Below, one piece after another: positions 6,423 to 9,190 of a DNA stretch of 9,190 bases. The stretch spans positions 1 through 9,190 of the forward strand of contig JAQGNA010000137.1 of assembly GCA_028292075.1 (NCBI GenBank), read 5' to 3'. Position 1 is the stretch's first letter; each line of letters starts with the position of its first letter. The translations under genes and the position numbers were made by a program. The DNA is from Rhodoferax sp. (GTDB lineage Bacteria; Pseudomonadota; Gammaproteobacteria; Burkholderiales; Burkholderiaceae). The notes under the pieces are model-generated. The model saw only the letters and a list, made by a program, of their open reading frames with translations, was not told the DNA's origin and made no database searches.

Positions 6423-6742
6423 TCGGGGGCCTCGCGACAGTCGATGCTCCACTCTGCCGGAGTGATGCCGCGCGTGCATCGGCGGACGGCACAGCCGCCT
6501 GTGGTCCCTTGCCTACAGCGGGGCGCATTGGATGGCATGTATTGGTGTCGGTTGCACCCGTTCTTCTCGTCCGCCAGGCGGCACCACCCGCCACGGACAC
6601 CCCACGGCGAGGCGGCGAGAAAGAATACCTCGCTGGAGACCAACCCATGAGCACCCCGGAACCCGCCCACCGCTCACTGAGCCCGGCAAGACCGCGCGGC
6701 TGGCAATGATCCCGTGCACGCTGGCGGCGATGTCAGGCGATG
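6423..6742. other. 320-bp intergenic stretch between lpxO-like and DUF3182 genes
   Basis: No convincing protein gene fills this stretch. It should hold the DUF3182 promoter on the minus strand. A perfect 5-bp hairpin CACTC-N5-GAGTG (6450-6464) lies 28 bp upstream of that gene's ATG. On the plus strand there is an isolated SD and ATG with a 20-codon frame (6647-6709). At the right end there is a 10-bp tandem duplication. I see no U-tract terminator for the lpxO-like gene. Confidence 0.5.
6647..6709 (+). CDS. Possible 20-codon small ORF or relic gene start
   Basis: GGAGA (6635-6639) stands 7 nt before an ATG that opens a 20-residue frame, MSTPEPAHRSLSPARPRGWQ, ending in TGA. It is one of the best SD-start pairs in the window, yet nothing substantial follows and the peptide resembles no family I know. 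It may be a true small protein, the surviving 5' end of a deleted plus-strand gene, or chance. Its codons look like those of the surrounding GC-rich DNA, which does not separate these options. Confidence 0.2.
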   Translation: MSTPEPAHRSLSPARPRGWQ

Positions 6743-6745
6743 TCA
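6726..6745. repeat. 10-bp tandem duplication across the lpxO-like stop codon
   Basis: GGCGATGTCA occurs twice head to tail (6726-6735, 6736-6745), with a third degenerate partial copy after it (from 6746). The TCA of the second copy is the TGA stop of the lpxO-like gene on the minus strand. This looks like a small slippage duplication, with no evident function. Confidence 0.6.
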
Positions 6746-7642
6746 GGCCATGATGACCAGCGCCGCGAGGCCCAAAATCAGCAGCGCCCGCACTACCTTG
6801 TAGACCATCGGATTCCAGCGCTTGAACCGCCGCCGTGCCTGGCCCACCAGGAAGGAATAGCGGAACAGCCTGCCGATGGGTCCGGTGTACTCGCCTGCCT
6901 CGTTGGGCGACGTGGCGGCCCGCATGACGTGCCTTGCGAAGGCGCGGTTGAGCGCACGCATCCAGCCGTTGCGCAGCGGGCGTTCCACGTCGCAGAGCAG
7001 GATGAGCCGGCTCTGGTCGGTGCCGTTGTGCACCCAGTGGATGTAGGTCTCGTCGAACAGCACGGCATCTCCGTCGCGCCAGCTGTAGCGTTCACCGTCC
7101 ACCCAGATGCAGCATCGGTCGTCGTTCGGCGTGGCAAGGCCGAGGTGGTAGCGCAGCGAGCCGGCGTACGGGTCGCGGTGGCGGTTGAGCTTGGCGCCCG
7201 CCGGCAGTTCCGCGAAGAGCGCCGCCTTGATGCCCGGGGTCTGACGGATCAGCTCGACCGTGAGCGGGCAGTGGCGAAGGGCCGACGCCGGCGTGACCCC
7301 GTACCAGTGCAGGTAGAACCGCGTCCAGCCCTCCTTGAAGAACGAGTTGAACCCCGCATCGTCCATGTGCTCGGAGGCCTTGATCGCGCTCATGTTGCGC
7401 AGCGCCTCGGCCTCTCGCAGCATCTCGGGCCAATGGGTTTCGAATTTCTTCAGGTCTGGAAAATAAGAGGCCGTGAGATAGGGCCGAGTGGGCACGCTCG
7501 AGAACATGTAGAGCAGCGCGTTCAGGGGCGCCAGGAAGGCCGAATGATCGAACACCTGCTTCAGCCAGCGATGCCGCTCCCGGCCACGAAAGTGCACGAA
7601 AGCGATCGATGCCGCATACAGCCCGAGGACCATCCATTTCAT
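6743..7642 (-). CDS. lpxO: LpxO-like aspartyl/asparaginyl beta-hydroxylase (lipid A 2-hydroxylase)
   Basis: This 299-aa protein belongs to the Fe(II)/2-oxoglutarate-dependent Asp/Asn beta-hydroxylase family and is closest to LpxO, which 2-hydroxylates a secondary acyl chain of lipid A at the inner membrane using O2. It begins MKWMVLGLYAASIAFVHFRG, a hydrophobic N-terminal anchor followed by the LpxO-typical HFRGR. The catalytic core has H155-x-D157 in NRHRDPYAGSLRYHLGL, and H202 in DETYIHWVHNGT as third iron ligand. R212 (SRLIL) probably binds 2-oxoglutarate. A second hydrophobic segment (about 283-298) closes the protein, so both ends may sit at the membrane. The start MKWM agrees with the family although no strong SD is visible. 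It stands alone, separated by more than 260 bp on each side. Such modification is linked in other Gram-negatives to peptide resistance and envelope stress; here that is inference. Confidence 0.92.
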   Translation of the reverse strand: MKWMVLGLYAASIAFVHFRGRERHRWLKQVFDHSAFLAPLNALLYMFSSVPTRPYLTASYFPDLKKFETHWPEMLREAEALRNMSAIKASEHMDDAGFNSFFKEGWTRFYLHWYGVTPASALRHCPLTVELIRQTPGIKAALFAELPAGAKLNRHRDPYAGSLRYHLGLATPNDDRCCIWVDGERYSWRDGDAVLFDETYIHWVHNGTDQSRLILLCDVERPLRNGWMRALNRAFARHVMRAATSPNEAGEYTGPIGRLFRYSFLVGQARRRFKRWNPMVYKVVRALLILGLAALVIMA

Positions 7643-7653
7643 AGTTCATTCGA

Positions 7654-7669
7654 TCGGTTCGAAAACCGA
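7654..7669. repeat. Hairpin/dyad in the lpxO-like leader
   Basis: TCGGTT (7654-7659) and AACCGA (7664-7669) are perfect 6-bp arms around CGAA, ending 11 bp upstream of the lpxO-like ATG. The dyad would overlap the ribosome-binding region of the mRNA, where no SD is obvious. It may act as an operator or an RNA hairpin tuning translation; both are inference. Confidence 0.45.
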
Positions 7670-7867
7670 CTCTGACCAGGGTGTTGGATTCTCATCTTGC
7701 GGGCAAGGCCCTGCATGCGCAAGGCCGAAAATCAGCTCCATTCAGAAGCAACAACTTGTGTCACTGCCACGCTCGACAGCGCCTGCAACGCTTCGCCGCC
7801 CACCCGCGGCGTGGCGATGTCATCAGGTGATGGCCTGGCCTACACAACGGATCAGCCAATCAGCGCA

Positions 7868-7909
7868 ATGGCTCGGCAGCCATGAGCCGTCAGCCCCCCT
7901 GACTCGGCT
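7868..7909 (-). terminator. Two adjacent hairpins at the end of the EamA gene, possible weak terminator
   Basis: Immediately at the transporter stop, AGCCG (7885-7889) pairs with CGGCT (7905-7909) and continues inward as TCAG/CTGA with a 2-nt bulge and a five-base loop. Right beside it ATGGCT (7868-7873) pairs with AGCCAT (7878-7883) around CGGC. The stems are GC-rich but no T-tract follows on the minus strand. This is therefore not a canonical intrinsic terminator; it may protect the 3' end or assist Rho-dependent ending. Confidence 0.35.
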
Positions 7910-8853
7910 TACCGCAGCACGATCACCGAGATCCCGAGCAGGGTCAACACGCAGCCGGCAACGGTCCGGATGGTGATGGGTTCGTTGTTCTGGCCCAGCC
8001 AGTGGCTCAGCGGAAACACCAGGACCGGCGTGCACAACGTGATCAGCGTGGCCACCGAAAGCGGGATGTAGCGCATCGCCGCGATGGTGCACATCTGGGC
8101 CGAGATCGTGGTCACGCCCATCAGCGCGAAGAGCCCGACCCCTCCGCGGCTGGCCTCGCGCAGGCGCTGCGGCAGGCCACGCTTGCCCGCGCTGAACAAC
8201 AGGTGCAGCGCCAGTCCGCAGACCGCGCCCACGAGGGCACCTGCCACCGGTTCGTTCCAGCGGCGGATGGCCATGCCCCGCAACACGTTGCCGAACGCAT
8301 AGGCCAGCGAACTGCAAAGGCCGAGGAACAGCATCGACTGCAGCAGCCGCGCCGCGCCGGTAGCCCTTGCCGGCGTGGCCACCGTTCCCATCGCTGCGCC
8401 GGGCCGTGGCCTGCCGGGCTTGGCGCTCACCAGGACCAGGCCGGCCACGGTGACCAACATGCCCGCGGCAACCAGCGGCTGCAGTGCTTCACCCAGGCCA
8501 ACCCAGGCGATCACTGCGGCGAACAAGGGGCTGCTGACCTGGAACACACTGGCCTTGGCCGGACCGAAGCGCACCACCGACTCGTAGAAGAACCAGCGCC
8601 CGAGGTAGGTGGCGAAGAAACCCGCCAGCGCGAACAGTCCGAACGCCGCCGGGTTCCAGACGATGTCGCCCCGCCGAAGGCCCCACTGAACCACCAGCAG
8701 CGCACCGGAAAAAAGGACATTGACGGTCGTGGCGATCAGGAAGCCCAGGCTCAGGTCGAGCCGGCGGCTGGCCGCCTGGGTGACCAGTGTGCCGGTGGTG
8801 AAGAGAACAAGGGCGCCGGTTGACAGCAACAGCCCCAGCGCGGTGTCGGTCAT
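7909..8853 (-). CDS. EamA/DMT-family membrane transporter
   Basis: This 314-aa inner-membrane protein of the drug/metabolite transporter superfamily has about ten predicted hydrophobic helices in two EamA halves (roughly 5-143 and 170-313), joined by a Pro/Gly/Ala-rich linker (about 146-168). Typical features are VVRFGPAKASVFQVSSPLFAAVIAWVGLGE closing the first half (93-122) and MRYIPLSVATLITLCTPVLVFPLSHWLG in the second (260-287), each with the family's conserved Pro in the penultimate helices. The substrate cannot be read. The ATG at 8853 is 16 nt after the stop of the upstream decarboxylase-like gene and has no SD. A 6-codon frame bridges the two genes and may couple them. Context suggests transport of the aromatic or carboxylate substrate or product of that operon, as inference only. 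The non-coding 266 bp after its stop hold two hairpins and nothing else I can identify. Confidence 0.88.
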   Translation of the reverse strand: MTDTALGLLLSTGALVLFTTGTLVTQAASRRLDLSLGFLIATTVNVLFSGALLVVQWGLRRGDIVWNPAAFGLFALAGFFATYLGRWFFYESVVRFGPAKASVFQVSSPLFAAVIAWVGLGEALQPLVAAGMLVTVAGLVLVSAKPGRPRPGAAMGTVATPARATGAARLLQSMLFLGLCSSLAYAFGNVLRGMAIRRWNEPVAGALVGAVCGLALHLLFSAGKRGLPQRLREASRGGVGLFALMGVTTISAQMCTIAAMRYIPLSVATLITLCTPVLVFPLSHWLGQNNEPITIRTVAGCVLTLLGISVIVLR

Positions 8854-8870
8854 CGGTCGAGGACCCGCAT
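8850..8870 (-). other. 6-codon bridging mini-ORF between decarboxylase-like and EamA genes
   Basis: ATG at 8870-8868 overlaps the stop of the upstream gene (TGATG). It reads MRVLDR and ends in a TGA at 8852-8850 that overlaps the EamA ATG (ATGA). The EamA start lacks an SD, so a ribosome that terminates and reinitiates twice could couple the two genes. Chance occurrence cannot be excluded for so short a frame. Confidence 0.3.
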
Positions 8871-9190
8871 CAGATCTTGAAGGCCTCCAGCGACTCCGGT
8901 GCGAACAGCTCCTGCGGCTCGAGCAGGCGCTTCGACAGGCCCTGCTCGAAGTGGTAGCGCAGGAAGGTCCTGAGCGTGGTCTCGTTCTTCTCGAAACCGT
9001 AGGGCCAGAAGTCTTCGCCCATCTCGCGCCTGACCTGTTCGACATGCGAGGTGAGCCAGGGCAGCATGGTCTTCAGCGCGGCGGTCTCGTACAGGTCCTG
9101 GTAGGTGCGGCGCTGCGACTCCTCGAGTGCCTTCATGAGAGAGCGCGCGATCCAGCGGTTGGCCTCGTACACCTCGCGGCGGATGGCCAC
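8870..9190 (-). CDS. 4,5-dihydroxyphthalate decarboxylase-like protein (partial, N-terminus beyond window)
   Basis: Only the last 106 codons are visible; the frame stays open to the window edge, so the ATG at its start is just an internal methionine. The sequence, with VYEANRWIARSL, TYQDLYETAALKTMLPWL, GEDFWPYGFEKN, FLRYHFEQGLSKRL and the ending ELFAPESLEAFKI, matches my recollection of the C-terminus of 4,5-dihydroxyphthalate decarboxylases (Pht5 type). That family has a periplasmic-binding-protein-like fold, is about 330 aa long, and is frequently also annotated as ABC transporter substrate-binding protein. The reaction in the named member converts 4,5-dihydroxyphthalate to protocatechuate. 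Many homologues are uncharacterised, so the substrate here is not certain. It is followed after 16 nt by an EamA transporter, apparently in the same operon. Confidence 0.8.
   Translation of the reverse strand: MAIRREVYEANRWIARSLMKALEESQRRTYQDLYETAALKTMLPWLTSHVEQVRREMGEDFWPYGFEKNETTLRTFLRYHFEQGLSKRLLEPQELFAPESLEAFKI

Noticed and set aside
6481..6499. GGCGG/CCGCC inverted repeat upstream of the DUF3182 gene
   Set aside because: It is short and pure GC in a very GC-rich spacer, so likely chance.
5385..6650. 421-codon plus-strand open frame opposite the DUF3182 gene
   Set aside because: It has a His/Arg/Gln-rich translation without motifs, while the minus strand carries all conserved DUF3182 blocks.
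8854..9045. Upstream extension of the EamA frame by 64 codons
   Set aside because: The extension is Arg/Ser-rich, overlaps the decarboxylase-like gene and precedes the first membrane helix; ATG 8853 fits the family.

Overview
The window is very GC-rich and reads like a Burkholderiales chromosome, most likely Comamonadaceae (Variovorax/Acidovorax-like). The evidence is strong GC3 bias, a Bug-type tricarboxylate-binding protein divergent from a LysR regulator, a DUF3182 gene, and an LpxO-type lipid A hydroxylase. No tRNA, rRNA, CRISPR array, insertion sequence or phage gene is visible. All genes lie on the minus strand except one LysR regulator.

Region 1 (1-4323) looks like a regulated catabolic/uptake cluster. 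A LysR gene (+) diverges from a minus-strand operon. The operon runs tctC-like periplasmic binding protein, then a haloacetate-dehalogenase-like alpha/beta hydrolase, then the large subunit of a LeuC/aconitase-family dehydratase cut by the left window edge. The last two genes overlap by 4 nt (ATGA). The roughly 100-bp divergent spacer is AT-richer than its surroundings and carries several inverted repeats, including a perfect 8-bp dyad. A plausible reading is LysR-controlled capture of a (possibly halogenated or branched) di- or tricarboxylate by the Bug protein, followed by hydrolysis or dehalogenation and hydration/isomerisation. The substrate is unknown. The dehydratase has Ser-His where the family normally has the catalytic Asp-His, so it may not be the biosynthetic LeuC.

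Region 2 (4358-6422) holds a DUF3182 gene followed by an alpha/beta hydrolase that starts inside it (41-nt overlap). Its function is not established. The DUF3182 protein shows a lysine plus glycine-rich segment reminiscent of ATP-grasp enzymes.

Region 3 (6423-7908) is a single lpxO-like gene for lipid A 2-hydroxylation at the inner membrane. It is flanked by non-coding stretches holding a small hairpin in its leader, a 10-bp tandem duplication over its stop codon, and an isolated SD-ATG with a 20-codon reading frame.

Region 4 (7909-9190) is the end of another minus-strand operon. It contains the C-terminal third or so of a 4,5-dihydroxyphthalate decarboxylase-like protein (cut by the right edge), followed by an EamA/DMT transporter. 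A tiny 6-codon reading frame bridges the two genes, with its start overlapping the first stop and its stop overlapping the second start. Two adjacent hairpins sit at the transporter's 3' end.

The window is mostly accessory metabolism built from known families. The points most worth following up are the unusual LeuC paralogue with its dehalogenase partner, the DUF3182/hydrolase pair, and the compact coupling devices and dyads between genes.
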